A stretch of DNA of 64,000 nt from Kiritimatiellia bacterium (GTDB lineage: Bacteria; Verrucomicrobiota; Kiritimatiellia; JAAZAB01). The notes under the pieces were generated by a model. That model saw nothing but the letters and a program-made list of their open reading frames with translations. It was not told where the DNA came from and made no database searches. The DNA is taken from assembly GCA_028718125.1 (NCBI GenBank), contig JAQUMN010000001.1, positions 222,346-286,345 on the forward strand. Direction: 5' to 3'. Of the stretch, positions 25,053 to 33,738 are shown in pieces. A program made the translations under genes and the position numbers. Position 1 is the first letter of the stretch; each line of letters opens with the position of its first letter.

Positions 25053-27314
25053 TTAAAGCGTTATTCGCTTCTTGCGAACGTCAACAGCCCTGCCGTTAAG
25101 CTTCAGCGTTTTCAGCCCCGGCGCCGGCGGCACATGGAATACGATTTTGGCCGGCGCTTCGCCCGGCCTGAACTCCGGCTTGAACGTCACGTCCAGGATG
25201 CGGCCTTCCCGGCTGACTTTTGTTATCAGGGTCACCGGCCCGAACTCGGTGGACATGCGCGCGAACTCGGCCGTGGCTCCCGGCTTGAGCCACGCCAGCG
25301 GCATCAAGCGCAGCAGGTGCAGCTCGCCCTCTTGGAGCTGGTCGTCCAGCACGGCCAGCCGCGCCATGTAAATTGCCAGCGGTGCGGAGAAGACGTTGCC
25401 GGTGATCCCGCCGCGGGTCTCGCAGGACACGAACGTCTTGCGGGAAATGGCGCCGGCAAAAAGGCTGTACATGCCTTCGAGGAACTTTTTGCGATCGCCC
25501 AATTGCCACGGGTGAAACACGTTCCAGGAGTAGGGCGGTTCGCAACTGGACATCTCGTGGTCGAGCACCGGCACTTGCCAGCAGTTGGCATCGCGCCGAT
25601 GCAGGGCGGTCGGCGGTCCTTCCCGGAACCAGGCCATCGTGTCGCGCATGAGCGGATCGTCCGCGTTCACGAGTCCCGCGAACACCAGGAACAACGGCCC
25701 GGTGTCCAGGTAGAAGGCATGCCGGGTCTCCGCCCGTTTATCGCCGAACAGGGCCGTCGGGACCAGCGTATGCCGAAGCCCGTGCGCATCCTTCCAGGTC
25801 GGCATGGTCCGGCACTTGTGCCGCAGCGCCTTGAGGTACGCAGCCTTGTAGTCGCGCGCTTCCTGTTCGAACTCGCCGGCGCGGGGATGCCCGATTTTTT
25901 TCAGGAGTCGCGTGGCCGCGCACAGGCCCTTGTAATTCCAGCCATCGCTCCAAACCGCCTGAATTTTTGTACGGGCGTCCGTCGCCACGGCCGCCGGCAG
26001 GATGCCCTCGTAGCCGCCGTGATTTTTCATTGCCCGGTGAATCTTGAGCCACTCGCACGACTTCACGATCGTTTCCGTGAACCGGCCGATATAGTCGTTG
26101 TCTCCGCTAAGCAGGCCGTGCATGCTCAGGGTGTAGAGGATCGCGCCGTTGTCGGCAAGCCAGTCAATGGACTTGTAGGCGGCCGGGGTGCTGAGGTAGC
26201 CGGGATGCGGCTTGTACGCGTCGCCCGGGGGAACGACCGTCCCCTGCTCCTCGCGGAAGATCTCAAGGTAGCGCGCGGTAAACTCGTGATAGCCGAGGGT
26301 ATCCATCATCATGATGAGGTCCATGGCCAGCGGCGTGCTCCAGAGATTGGCATAGGCCAGTGATCCGCTGAGTTTGCAGACATTGCCTGTAGCCGGGTTC
26401 CGCTCCGTAATCAGGTGGCTGAGCCGGACGCTGTGCCGGATCGCGCCGGTCACGGGCGCCTCGGGCACGGACACGGATGCCGCATTCCTCGACCGCGCCG
26501 ACCAGTAGCGCTCGGCTTCGCGCAACGCCCCTGCGTAGCCGAGGGCCAGCTCCCGGTCCACGATCTTCCGCTCCGTGGGAATCATGGGCAGCAACAGGTC
26601 GGCAAAGGCGCCTTTGCGCGTCCGCAGCTCGATGCTGAGTCCATATGCGGAATTGGTCAGGTTCGGCCCGGTGAACTTCGTGTGGCAGCCGGCGCCTGGC
26701 GCCATCGCCAGCCGGACCTTGCCGTCCGGCTCCAGTATCCGCAACCCTTTCTTAATGTTGTAGGCCATACTTTCCGCAACCAGTGACCGGGGATACATGC
26801 TCAGTTCCGGCTTATAGCGCACATTGTCGCGCAGGTTCATGGAATAGGTGAGATGCGGCCCCTGGATCGCGACGATGAACGCTGCGGACTCCTCGAGCGG
26901 CAGAGCGGGAACTGTGTCCGCGAGCGAGAGGCGAATCCAGGCGAAGAGCGGCTCGTCGCCGGTGCGCGTGTCGCACCCGCCGGGCAGATGCGCGAATACC
27001 TCGTGCCGGAACAGGATGCCCTCATGCGGGCAGTCGGTCCACAGCACGGGCGCCGGGCTCGAAGTCCAGCCCTGGGTCGCCAGGCCATCGTCCGGACGCT
27101 GGGATATCGGCAAGATGGAAACCTGCGCACCCTTGCCCTTCCAGTTTTCCGAGCGGCGATTCAGATTTGGCTCGGCCATGATCATGCCGTTCCAGAATAC
27201 GTTGAAATGGAACAGGTGATCCTTCCATCCCACGGGCGTCCAGATGTTCGGCAGATCGCTCCACCAGCCGCAGGCGGTTTTGAAATCGGGTTCGTTATGC
27301 GTTTGTCGTTTCAT
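25053..27314 (-). CDS. Large cytoplasmic protein with six-hairpin glycosidase-like core
   Basis: A 753-residue protein without a signal peptide. The N-terminal ~270 residues are beta-rich. The centre (residues ~290-600) is helical with recurring Trp and aromatic motifs (IDWLADNGAILYTLSMHGLL, SDGWNYKGLCAATRLLKKIG, HAFYLDTGPLFLVFAGLV), as in alpha/alpha-toroid glycosidases. The last ~100 residues look like a beta-sandwich. No family-specific catalytic pair could be assigned. The stop of the NeuD-like gene overlaps its start by 4 bases and the PIG-L gene follows after 15 bases, so it belongs to this sugar operon. A heparinase- or rhamnosidase-like role is possible but unproven. Confidence 0.6.
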   Translation of the reverse strand: MKRQTHNEPDFKTACGWWSDLPNIWTPVGWKDHLFHFNVFWNGMIMAEPNLNRRSENWKGKGAQVSILPISQRPDDGLATQGWTSSPAPVLWTDCPHEGILFRHEVFAHLPGGCDTRTGDEPLFAWIRLSLADTVPALPLEESAAFIVAIQGPHLTYSMNLRDNVRYKPELSMYPRSLVAESMAYNIKKGLRILEPDGKVRLAMAPGAGCHTKFTGPNLTNSAYGLSIELRTRKGAFADLLLPMIPTERKIVDRELALGYAGALREAERYWSARSRNAASVSVPEAPVTGAIRHSVRLSHLITERNPATGNVCKLSGSLAYANLWSTPLAMDLIMMMDTLGYHEFTARYLEIFREEQGTVVPPGDAYKPHPGYLSTPAAYKSIDWLADNGAILYTLSMHGLLSGDNDYIGRFTETIVKSCEWLKIHRAMKNHGGYEGILPAAVATDARTKIQAVWSDGWNYKGLCAATRLLKKIGHPRAGEFEQEARDYKAAYLKALRHKCRTMPTWKDAHGLRHTLVPTALFGDKRAETRHAFYLDTGPLFLVFAGLVNADDPLMRDTMAWFREGPPTALHRRDANCWQVPVLDHEMSSCEPPYSWNVFHPWQLGDRKKFLEGMYSLFAGAISRKTFVSCETRGGITGNVFSAPLAIYMARLAVLDDQLQEGELHLLRLMPLAWLKPGATAEFARMSTEFGPVTLITKVSREGRILDVTFKPEFRPGEAPAKIVFHVPPAPGLKTLKLNGRAVDVRKKRITL

Positions 27315-27952
27315 CGTGGTTGGGCTCCTTGTTTCTTGTTATCGCGCAGACGCCGGGCCGGGTTGCCGGCCATCACGCTGTTGGGCGGTACATCTTTCAC
27401 CACCACGGCGCCCATGCCGATCAGGCTGCCCTGGCCGATGCGCAGGTCCTGGCGAATCACGCACTTCTGCCCGAGATAGCAGTCTTGTTCCACGTGCACC
27501 TTGCCGGCCAGGGTGACATTGGTGGCGCAAACCACGTTATCCTCGATAACATCATCATGATTAATGGAGCTTCCGCCGAGGCAGAAAACGCCATTGCCGA
27601 TCCGGGCGTTCAGTCCGACATAACAGCCCGGATACAGCACGCAGCCGCAGCCGATAACCGCAGTGCGCGAGACAAAACAACTCGGATCAATCAGGGACGC
27701 CAGCCGATCCTTAGGCACGGGCATGGGCCGCGGCCATTCATGGCCCGGAACGAAGTGAGCTTCCGGGTAATTCGCAACGGCCTCCTTTGTTCCCAGCACC
27801 GGGTAGCCGTTGAGCGTCTGACCGAGATGCTTTTCATGCTTCGTGATATAGCCGATCAAGTTCCAGGTCTTTTTAACGCGGTTGACGTTTTCGACGATCT
27901 CCGCCATTTCTTGCGCGTGAACCCCGGTGCTGAGAATGATCAGGTCTTGCAT
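27311..27952 (-). CDS. NeuD/PglD-like sugar O- or N-acyltransferase (left-handed beta helix)
   Basis: A 213-residue protein with an N-terminal Rossmann-like half (LIILSTGVHAQEMAEIVE, residues 1-75). A hexapeptide-repeat half follows (GCGCVLYPGCYVGLNARIGN, IEDNVVCATNVTLAGKVHVE), ending in the conserved PPNSVMAGNPARRLR. The central His of INHDD is the likely catalytic base. Family members acetylate sugars on nucleotide carriers. It overlaps the next gene by 4 bases and sits with a PIG-L deacetylase, so opposing acylation and deacylation of an aminosugar is conceivable. Confidence 0.85.
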   Translation of the reverse strand: MQDLIILSTGVHAQEMAEIVENVNRVKKTWNLIGYITKHEKHLGQTLNGYPVLGTKEAVANYPEAHFVPGHEWPRPMPVPKDRLASLIDPSCFVSRTAVIGCGCVLYPGCYVGLNARIGNGVFCLGGSSINHDDVIEDNVVCATNVTLAGKVHVEQDCYLGQKCVIRQDLRIGQGSLIGMGAVVVKDVPPNSVMAGNPARRLRDNKKQGAQPR

Positions 27953-27968
27953 GTTTTTCAGCGCTTTC

Positions 27969-28991
27969 TTATTGGACCGGCAGAATCCGCCGGGGGTTAA
28001 TCACCAGTATCTGTTCCTCCTCCTGCGCCGTGAGCCCCAGCCCGCGGAGCGCGGGCAGGACAGCCGTGAACATATACGCGAAGGGCGGCAGCGGCAGAGA
28101 CTTCATGGGGCCGAATTCCCCGGATTCCGAGCAGTAGCCGGAGTCCAGCCCCAGCAACAGGTGGTCACCCAGACCGGCCTGGAAGACTGCATCGATGGCC
28201 TCCACAAGCGGCAGCCAACTGGCCGCTTTTGTCACTTTGAGATTGGTGGGCAGGAAATTGACGCCGCGCTTCATCCATTCGATCACGGTTTTCCGGTAAT
28301 CTTTATTCATCAAGTGCAAGGCGGTGTGGCCGACGACCACGCGGTTAAGATCAACGCCCTCGTCATCCAGGATCGTCAACTGGCTGGTTTCCGACCCCAG
28401 CCATGTGCAATGCGTGGTGATGTGTACCCCGGTCTGCTTCTGCGCCCGCGCCCCCGCATGGAAAGCCTTGCGCTCGGTCGGGGTCAACGGCGGACGGCTG
28501 CTTCCCAGCTTGATGGCCCCCGCGCGGATGCCCGTGCCATGAAGGCCCTCGACGATTTCCCGCGTGCAATACTCGGCCAGCTCCTCGACGGAGGCGCTGC
28601 GGACGAACGGCCAGATCTGCTCTTCCGGGAATTTGGCCCAGTAGGTGTTCAATTCCACTTCCCGATAAAATCCCGTGCTGATGATGATCTGGACGCCGGA
28701 TGCGGCGGAAACTTCGGCATAAAGCGTCGGCCAGCCCCGCCACGGCGGCATGGTTACGTCACAATAGGCCAAACAGCCGTGCTCCCGGCACACCTTCAGG
28801 TGCGGCACGGCGTCCTTCAGCAGATACTGCCGCCGCGCCTCATCCGGTTTCTCTTCGCTGATCAGGCGTTTGTTCTTCCAGTCGTAGCAATCCGACTGCA
28901 GATGCTCGTGCATCATCACTTTCCCAAGCTTCTCCGGCGCCACCGGCCCGCGGGCGGTGATCACTCGGCCACGGTCTTTTTTTGTTGTCAT
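27969..28991 (-). CDS. Phosphotriesterase-family metal-dependent hydrolase
   Basis: About 340 residues from the start at 28991, which has a GGGGGAAATA site. A longer open frame to 29381 runs through a repeat element and is rejected. It shows the family's G...EKLGKVMMHEHL opening with metal ligands His28 and His30. Further along are the lysine region AGAIKLGSS, the later ligand histidines in ITTHCTW and VVGHTAL, and a terminal Asp in LGLDSG. Family members include lactonases and phosphotriesterases; lactonase activity on sugar lactones would fit the operon. It lies 16 bases upstream of the NeuD-like gene. Confidence 0.85.
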   Translation of the reverse strand: MTTKKDRGRVITARGPVAPEKLGKVMMHEHLQSDCYDWKNKRLISEEKPDEARRQYLLKDAVPHLKVCREHGCLAYCDVTMPPWRGWPTLYAEVSAASGVQIIISTGFYREVELNTYWAKFPEEQIWPFVRSASVEELAEYCTREIVEGLHGTGIRAGAIKLGSSRPPLTPTERKAFHAGARAQKQTGVHITTHCTWLGSETSQLTILDDEGVDLNRVVVGHTALHLMNKDYRKTVIEWMKRGVNFLPTNLKVTKAASWLPLVEAIDAVFQAGLGDHLLLGLDSGYCSESGEFGPMKSLPLPPFAYMFTAVLPALRGLGLTAQEEEQILVINPRRILPVQ

Positions 28992-29133
28992 TATTTCCCC
29001 CTGCTGATTGGGCAAGTCCGGACGAAGGTTGATGACATTGTACTTGCGCTGATAACATCTATTAAGACAATCCCGGCGCCGGCTGTCCACACATATTATT
29101 TGAAAAAGACAACCTTTTTTTTCGACGTTAGCG

Positions 29134-29274
29134 TGGGAAACACAGGGCTGTGTCATCCATGCCAAAACCAGCGGCGTCGCGGAGCTCCGCCCTCCAATAT
29201 CGTGAAAATGTTGGCATTCATGGAGGGTCGAGCTCCCGCGAGACCGTTCTTGACACAGCCCTGGTGGGAAACAC
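29134..29274 (-). repeat. Nested palindromic repeat family A, copy 3, with flanking 10-bp direct repeats
   Basis: The element spans 29144-29264 (121 bp). Its ends are inverted: AGGGCTGTGTCA at the left and TGACACAGCCCTGG at the right. The inner palindrome GAGCTCCGCCCTCCA / TGGAGGGTCGAGCTC is nearly perfect. The same 10 bases, TGGGAAACAC, lie immediately outside each end (29134-29143 and 29265-29274), as expected for a target-site duplication. It sits between the phosphotriesterase-family gene and a decayed regulator fragment. The rest of the 295-base gap shows a T-rich run near 29114 and no clear promoter. Confidence 0.85.
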
Positions 29275-29286
29275 CAGGGACGTACG

Positions 29287-29532
29287 ATGACGCCAACATT
29301 GCCGCCGGTCACATTTGAGGATCTGACCGCCTCCCGGACGTTCGCGGAATTTGCCGACCTGGTCCGCGAGTTGACCGGCATTCCGGTGGCCGTGATTGAT
29401 AAGTCCGGTCAAAAGACGAAGCGGATGTTTCAGCCGGAGGTTGAAACATCACTGTGTCGGCTGATTAATTCCGTGCCCGCCGGCCGGCGCGCCCCGCTCC
29501 GCTTACCCGTAGCACTTCGTAGCGAGCTATAA
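29287..29532 (+). pseudogene. N-terminal fragment of a PocR-like/AraC-type sensory regulator
   Basis: An open frame of 81 residues. The first ~45 (FEDLTASRTFAEFADLVREL, then TGIPVAVIDKSGQ) resemble the start of PocR-type ligand-binding domains that precede AraC DNA-binding domains. The frame then degenerates and stops; no DNA-binding domain follows. It begins 13 bases after the direct repeat of the adjoining family A element. It is read as a truncated remnant of a regulator formerly divergent from the phosphotriesterase-family operon. Confidence 0.45.
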
Positions 29533-29560
29533 TTGAAACGCCGTTTTACCACCTTGAATT

Positions 29561-29905
29561 TTGGTCTGGATCCGGAATATCATGGTCAGCAAGGGCGAGC
29601 CGATATTCCTGTCCGGCTTCACGCCGGAAGTGGAAGCGCACCGGATGCCGGCCGACTGCAATCTTTATTTCGACACCACTGCCAAGCCGCATTTTCGCGT
29701 GGGCGGAAAGAAATATTCCTTAAAACAGTGGCAAGTGATGGGACGCGATCAGCATTCGATCGTTGCGGATCCCAAATTCAAAAATCTGGCCAGGCGCGAT
29801 TTCACCCTGGCCAGGAATTCGCCGGCTTTCAAACTGGGGTTCAAGGCGATTGATGTTTCCACCGTCGGCCCGCGTCCGCCTTCAAAACGCGGACCGGCGG
29901 GCTGA
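29561..29905 (+). pseudogene. C-terminal remnant of a secreted beta-helix (pectate-lyase-like) protein
   Basis: The frame encodes ADCNLYFDTTAKPHF..., then SIVADPKFKNLARRDFTLAR and NSPAFKLGFKAIDVSTVGPR. This is the standard C-terminal end of right-handed beta-helix polysaccharide enzymes. The whole N-terminal helix is missing, and the fragment directly follows an unrelated regulator fragment. It is therefore a 3' remnant left by deletion. It has no ribosome-binding site of its own. Confidence 0.6.
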
Positions 29906-29977
29906 ACTCTCGGGTTATGCCCCGGCCCTGATCATGATGCGCAGGCGTTTCCGGGATGATTCAATGCGTAAGAATTT

Positions 29978-30007
29978 TCCGCCGGAGGCGGATCCGCCTA
30001 TGGCGGA
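29978..30007. repeat. Tandem mini-hairpins TCCGCC-n3-GGCGGA
   Basis: Two 15-bp perfect hairpins lie back to back, TCCGCC-GGA-GGCGGA (29978-29992) and TCCGCC-TAT-GGCGGA (29993-30007). The same hairpin type is at 936-950. They occupy the gap between the beta-helix remnant and the symporter small-subunit gene. Confidence 0.6.
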
Positions 30008-30022
30008 CAATCCATCTTTGTT

Positions 30023-30109
30023 GTCATTCCGAGCGTAGAAGAGGAATCTCGCCGCGAGAGATCCCTTCGACTTCGCCCAGGGCAGGCTCTTCACTGCGTT
30101 CAGGATGAC
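30023..30109 (+). repeat. Dispersed repeat family B (GTCATTC...GGATGAC), copy 2
   Basis: An 87-bp element bounded by GTCATTCCGAG and CAGGATGAC, with inner GAGGAATCTC and GAGATCCCTTCGACTTCG. It corresponds to copy 1 at 20165-20243. Together with the tandem mini-hairpins it fills most of the ~240-base gap 29906-30147, in which no gene is seen. Confidence 0.75.
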
Positions 30110-30147
30110 AATCCGAACGGAATAAAAGTCGTCCTGTTCCTCGGGGC

Positions 30148-30252
30148 TTAATTAAATTTCTTTTTCTTTAATATCTTAATAAAGCAAAAGATCGTCATGC
30201 CGAGGATCAAGCCCCAGGATACGATCAGCAAAACCCAGCCGGCGGTGGTCAT
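30148..30252 (-). CDS. MetS-like small subunit of an NSS-family transporter (34 residues)
   Basis: A 34-residue single-span membrane peptide. A hydrophobic helix (AGWVLLIVSWGLILGMTIFC) is followed by a basic tail (KILKKKKF). Size, topology and position match the small MetS-type subunit encoded directly after MetP-type sodium:neurotransmitter-symporter family transporters. Its ATG overlaps the stop codon of the transporter gene by 4 bases, so translation is coupled. The assignment rests on position and topology, as the sequence is too short for more. Confidence 0.75.
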   Translation of the reverse strand: MTTAGWVLLIVSWGLILGMTIFCFIKILKKKKFN

Positions 30253-31811
30253 GATGTTTTCTCCAGCAAACGGCGTTTTCGACGCCAGGCCAATTTGACC
30301 AGCACGGCCAGGACGATTAAAATCATCGCCAGTCCGATACGGGTGCCCAGCACATAAGGGCGAGATGCCGCCGGCACATTTTTCATGAAAATAATGGGAA
30401 TCCATTCCTGCCAGAGCCACATGCCGAGGATGAATAACAAAAAGAACGGCGTGACGTATTTGACGATCCACTTATATGCCCGCGGTATGCGCAGGTCGGC
30501 GCCGTGGTGGATCTCGTCCCAGGCCTTATCGATGCCGAATACCCAGGCGAACATGACGATCTCGATCGTGGCAAATACAACCAGGAAGAACGTGCCGCCC
30601 CAGAAATCCAATTCGTCCACCACCCCCTGGCCCAGGAAAAAAATTGCCGGCTGGCAGAGGACGAAGGCCACAATGCTGAAGATTGTCACGGCTTTCCGCC
30701 GGTTAATGTCAAATTCGTCCTCCAGAAAGGCCACGCATGGCTGGGCCAGGGATACCGAGGAGGTTATCCCCGCCAAAAAAAGCAGAAAGAACCAGCAAAA
30801 CCCGAAAAAGGCTGCCCAGGGCAGATGGTTCAGCACCAGCGGCATGGTGACAAAACCCAGGTTGAACGTGCCCGATTGGGCAATTGTCCGTATTTCGGTC
30901 GGGCCGAAAAACACGAAGGCGGCGGGAATAATAATGCTGCCGCCGAGGATCACTTCGGCGATTTCGTTCGTGCTGGCCGCGCTCAGGCCCGAGAGCACCA
31001 CGTCGTCGCCTTTGGAAAGGTAGCTGGCATAGGTGAGAATGACGCCGATGCCGACACTGAGCGTGAAGAATATCTGGCCGGCGGCTTCCAGCCAGACCTT
31101 GGCCTTGGTGAGCGCCGTAAAATCCGGGTTCCACAGGAAGCCGAACCCGTTAAAAATATTCCAGTCCGGATGCGCGGCCATGGGCGCGCCGAGCGTTACG
31201 ACCCGGACCAGCAGGATCAGGGCGCAGATAAAGAGGGCCGGCATGGCCCAGTTGCACAGCCGCGCAATCCCGCCGCGGATACCGTAAAAAAGCACCCCGA
31301 TGTTGAGCAGGAAAGTGACGGTAAAAAACACGTACGCCCATCCCAGGCCCTGGAAAAATGTGTTGCGCTCCAGTCCCTGGAACCCGCGCAGGAAAGACTG
31401 CATGGAGGCCTGGTCGGTCAGCGCGGCATAGTGCCCGGTCAAGGCGAAAAAGCTGTAGGCCAGCGTCCAGGACTCGATGAAGGTGTAATAGATAAAAATG
31501 ACCAGCGGACCGAAAATACCGATGACGCCGAAATATTTGACAAACCGGTTTTTGCGCACCAGGCTGTGAAAGATGCCGGGCGCGGTGCCGTGTTCGAACC
31601 CGCCGCCATAGCGTCCCAGGGTCCACTCGATCCACATCAGCGGCAGTCCGAGCAGGAGCAGCGACACCAGGTAGGGAATCATGAACGCGCCCCCGCCGTT
31701 GGCCGCCGCCTTGGCGGGAAAGCGCAGAAAATTGCCCAACCCGATGCCCGAGCCGGCCACGGCCATAATGATGGCAAGCCGCGATCCCCAGCTATCCCTA
31801 ACTGCCGGCAT
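30249..31811 (-). CDS. Sodium-dependent transporter, neurotransmitter:sodium symporter (NSS) family
   Basis: About 520 residues from the start at 31811, which has AAGGGAG close upstream; an in-frame ATG at 31865 is less likely. It shows the diagnostic first-helix motif AVAGSGIGLGNFLRFP, then ANGGGAFMIPY, and has about twelve hydrophobic segments. NSS proteins import amino acids or related solutes with sodium. A 34-residue small subunit follows with a 4-base overlap, as in the methionine/alanine MetP-MetS transporter. The substrate is probably an amino acid. It is transcribed away from the membrane glycosyltransferase genes at 32 kb. Confidence 0.9.
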   Translation of the reverse strand: MPAVRDSWGSRLAIIMAVAGSGIGLGNFLRFPAKAAANGGGAFMIPYLVSLLLLGLPLMWIEWTLGRYGGGFEHGTAPGIFHSLVRKNRFVKYFGVIGIFGPLVIFIYYTFIESWTLAYSFFALTGHYAALTDQASMQSFLRGFQGLERNTFFQGLGWAYVFFTVTFLLNIGVLFYGIRGGIARLCNWAMPALFICALILLVRVVTLGAPMAAHPDWNIFNGFGFLWNPDFTALTKAKVWLEAAGQIFFTLSVGIGVILTYASYLSKGDDVVLSGLSAASTNEIAEVILGGSIIIPAAFVFFGPTEIRTIAQSGTFNLGFVTMPLVLNHLPWAAFFGFCWFFLLFLAGITSSVSLAQPCVAFLEDEFDINRRKAVTIFSIVAFVLCQPAIFFLGQGVVDELDFWGGTFFLVVFATIEIVMFAWVFGIDKAWDEIHHGADLRIPRAYKWIVKYVTPFFLLFILGMWLWQEWIPIIFMKNVPAASRPYVLGTRIGLAMILIVLAVLVKLAWRRKRRLLEKTS

Positions 31812-31876
31812 GGACTCCCTTCGTTCGGTCACGCGAGCCATATGATGCGGCGCGCCTACGCGCACAATTCAGATAC

Positions 31877-31904
31877 GATATAAAAGGTTTAACCGGAAAA
31901 TCAA
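31877..31904 (-). promoter_or_regulatory. Candidate sigma-70-type promoter for the NSS transporter
   Basis: On the minus strand a TTGATT hexamer (31904-31899) is followed after 16 bases by TATATC (31882-31877), 66 bases before the transporter start. The match to consensus is only moderate. The position in the divergent 199-base gap is suitable; there is no other support. Confidence 0.3.
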
Positions 31905-32010
31905 GCGGAAAAAGCCGGCCCTCTTCTCTATGTAAAATATTCAACGGATGTCTTGACGAATGATGGAAAAACGAGGAAGTTAACCGCCGGAAATCATAGC
32001 GGCAAAATGC

Positions 32011-33738
32011 ATGCCCGGATCGACCCAGGTCGGCCCGGGCGCTTTAATATCAGTTGATGGAGGCATTGCCGGACTTGGCCCGGTGCCCATGCTGCCCGCA
32101 AAGCAATTTCATGTAATTGGCCTTAAAACGCTTGCCGGCATCCTGTTTGTCGGGCTGGCCACCCTGGCGGCTCACTGGTCATTTTCCTGGATCGGTTACA
32201 ATCCCACGGACGATGGGTTTACGCTGGCATACAGCCGGCGTCTGCTCGACGGCCAGATCCCGCACCTGGATTTCATCATCATTCGCCCTTTCCTGTCGCC
32301 CGTCCTGCACATGCCCTTTGTATGGGTTGCCGGCGATTCCCTATACTGGTGGTCGCGCGCCTTTGTCTGGTTCCAATGGGCCAGCATGGCCTGGCTCTGG
32401 ACGATGACCATCAACCGCCTGGCCGGTCGGCCGTTCCGAATGATCGACTGTGCGCTGTTGGCGCTGATCGGCATGGCCTTTAGCGCCAATACCTGGGCAG
32501 TCATGGCCTGGCACACAATTGACGGGCTCTGGCTGGCGACGATCGGGGTTGCCCTGATCTGCGGCCGGACGCGGCGCCGGCTCCGGTTCCTGGGCTACCT
32601 GCTGCTCGGCACAGCGTATTTATGCAAGCAGAGTTTTTTCCCGGCCGTACCGCTGATTCTGTTGATCCATCGCGACTGGCGCGACCTGCGTCTGTGGCTG
32701 GGGGCGGCCATTCCGGGCATTGCCTATGTCATCTACCTGGCGCTGACCGGCGCCCTCTGGGACGCTTATATCCAGTTGACTGCAATCTCCTCGATGGCGG
32801 ACGTGCTGGACTCCAATGCGCGCGGGTTGACGGTATATGTCTTTTTCGGTTACCTGGCGTTCCGGCTGATTGCGGGTGCGCCGGCCATCGTCGGCCTGAC
32901 CCACAATCCCCGCCTGTCCGCCCGCTTGGGCGCCGGCCTGGTTGCCGTCGTGGCCATATTGGATATCGTAACGCCGGCTTTTACACTGAGAAGCTTATAT
33001 GCCACCTCGTATACGCTTGCCTCGCTCCTGCTGGGCGGCGCGCTCTACTTTGTCCTGGAAGCCCGCCGCGGCAATCCGTTCCTGCAATTGATCCTCATGA
33101 TTCTGGTTCTGGCCTGGAGCGCTACGATTTCCGTCGGAGCAAAAAGCCCGGCCCTGATGGCCGGGCCCATGGTCATCGCGCTGTTGGCCGGCATTCTGCC
33201 TGCCGTATTCCGTCCGCGCTGGCGCACGGTGGTCCTGCTCATTCTGGCCGGACTGACCGCCGCCGGGTTCCGGTCACTCCGCCACGAGGTAGTCTACATG
33301 GAACAGCCGGCCGCGCGGCTGACTTTTGCGCTGGATGGCGTGTTCCCCGGCGGGCGCGGCATTAAAACCAATCCCAACACATACGCGTTTCTCGCCGATC
33401 TGCAGAAGGCCGTTGCCCTGGCATCCGGGTATCCGGACCCCTACGCGATCCTGCCGGATATCCCCGGTTATTGGGCCCGGGCCGCCCAGCGCAATCCCCT
33501 GCCGATCGACTGGGCCAAGAACACCGAATTGTCGGACCTCCGTTTGCTCCGGCGGGTCACCGACGCTCTCGATGCCCAGCGCTCGCATCTGACGATGATC
33601 GTGCAGAAGGTCCAGGCGTTTCCTCTGCCGCAGGGCTTTAAGAACCTGGGCAGTTCCGATAAATTTGCTGTGGCGCGGCATGTGCGCCAGAATTTTAAAA
33701 AATGCGGGGAAACAACCTATTTCGAACTGTACCGATGA
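32011..33738 (+). CDS. Multi-pass membrane glycosyltransferase-like protein (GT39/ArnT type), copy 1
   Basis: Up to 575 residues with about ten hydrophobic helices. The first extracytoplasmic loop carries the acidic motif of GT-C enzymes (NPTDDGFTLAYSRRLLDGQI), which use polyprenyl-phosphate sugars. The C-terminal ~150 residues form a soluble domain (PYAILPDIPGYWARAAQRNP, LTMIVQKVQ). A start at 32089 would remove 26 uncertain residues; neither start has a strong ribosome-binding site. The next gene overlaps it by 4 bases and is a paralogue. It probably transfers a sugar to a surface lipid, glycan or protein; the acceptor is unknown. Confidence 0.7.
   Translation: MPGSTQVGPGALISVDGGIAGLGPVPMLPAKQFHVIGLKTLAGILFVGLATLAAHWSFSWIGYNPTDDGFTLAYSRRLLDGQIPHLDFIIIRPFLSPVLHMPFVWVAGDSLYWWSRAFVWFQWASMAWLWTMTINRLAGRPFRMIDCALLALIGMAFSANTWAVMAWHTIDGLWLATIGVALICGRTRRRLRFLGYLLLGTAYLCKQSFFPAVPLILLIHRDWRDLRLWLGAAIPGIAYVIYLALTGALWDAYIQLTAISSMADVLDSNARGLTVYVFFGYLAFRLIAGAPAIVGLTHNPRLSARLGAGLVAVVAILDIVTPAFTLRSLYATSYTLASLLLGGALYFVLEARRGNPFLQLILMILVLAWSATISVGAKSPALMAGPMVIALLAGILPAVFRPRWRTVVLLILAGLTAAGFRSLRHEVVYMEQPAARLTFALDGVFPGGRGIKTNPNTYAFLADLQKAVALASGYPDPYAILPDIPGYWARAAQRNPLPIDWAKNTELSDLRLLRRVTDALDAQRSHLTMIVQKVQAFPLPQGFKNLGSSDKFAVARHVRQNFKKCGETTYFELYR

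Noticed and set aside
28992..29381. N-terminal extension of the phosphotriesterase-family gene to 29381
   Set aside because: The extension translates a family A repeat and is not homologous to the family; a strong GGGGGAAATA site precedes the start at 28991.
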